A stretch of 5,483 nucleotides of DNA from Actinomycetes bacterium (lineage in GTDB: Bacteria > Actinomycetota > Actinomycetes > Actinomycetales > Micrococcaceae), in NCBI GenBank assembly GCA_023426375.1, contig JAFAAV010000097.1, positions 1 through 5,483 on the forward strand, written 5' to 3'. A program made the translations under genes and the position numbers. Below are positions 5,444-5,483 of the stretch, one piece after another (position 1 is the stretch's first letter; each line of letters begins with the position of its first letter). The notes under the pieces are model-generated. The model did no database searches. It saw only the letters and a list, made by a program, of their open reading frames with translations, and was not told where the DNA came from.

Positions 5444-5483
5444 ATGACTGACTCACGTGACGCCCCGCGGGAAAGAACTCGCA
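5444..5483 (+). CDS. Start of an unidentified gene, first 13 codons (3' end beyond window)
   Basis: ATG at 5444 is preceded by AGGAG (5433-5437) with 6 nt spacing, and the frame stays open to the window edge, reading MTDSRDAPRERTR. It diverges from sdhC. A six-codon reading frame, ATG 5427 to TGA 5447, sits directly upstream behind AAGGAG (5411-5416) and overlaps the start as ATGA. It may be a leader that couples translation, or an accident. Thirteen residues are too few to name a family, and a GTG at 5457 in another frame cannot be fully excluded although it lacks a ribosome binding site. Confidence 0.5.
   Translation, partial: MTDSRDAPRERTR

Overview
The window is GC-rich bacterial DNA, by eye around 60-65% GC, with strong third-position G/C bias. 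It reads as an actinobacterium, probably of the Micrococcales (Micrococcaceae-like). The grounds are a MetY/CoA-binding protein gene pair, an actinobacterial five-helix SdhC and an S-box-type SAM riboswitch in front of metY. No genus can be fixed from the sequence alone.

Layout, left to right. Positions 1-786 (minus) hold the first 262 residues of a multi-helix membrane protein of the YkvI family; the rest lies beyond the left edge. It diverges from 931-1497 (plus), an acidic soluble protein of 188 residues that I do not recognise; the gap between them holds a short perfect palindrome. Positions 1530-1597 are a 68-nt near-perfect palindrome between two convergent genes. Positions 1614-2105 (minus) encode a YccU-like CoA-binding protein, and 2102-3496 (minus) encode MetY, O-acetylhomoserine sulfhydrylase; the two overlap by ATGA. 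The 270-nt space in front of metY carries a SAM riboswitch aptamer (about 3558-3657, minus) and a plausible promoter. A hairpin lies just after the next operon. Positions 3767-4462 (minus) encode SdhB and 4462-5265 (minus) the SdhC cytochrome b, overlapping by one base. A divergent plus-strand gene seems to start at 5444 and runs off the right edge.

How the parts work together. The metY unit makes homocysteine from O-acetylhomoserine and sulfide, and is probably repressed when SAM is plentiful. The riboswitch core looks SAM-I/SAM-IV-like. Its P3 loop is complementary to six bases just upstream of the metY ribosome binding site, which suggests control of translation. The sdhC-sdhB unit encodes the membrane anchor and the iron-sulfur electron-transfer subunit of a succinate dehydrogenase/fumarate reductase complex.

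The most unusual point is that sdhA, the catalytic flavoprotein gene that normally lies between sdhC and sdhB, is absent. It is neither between them nor next to them within the window, yet both remaining genes look intact and tightly packed. The 68-nt palindrome and the riboswitch architecture are the other items worth following up. I found no tRNA, rRNA, CRISPR array, insertion sequence or phage gene.
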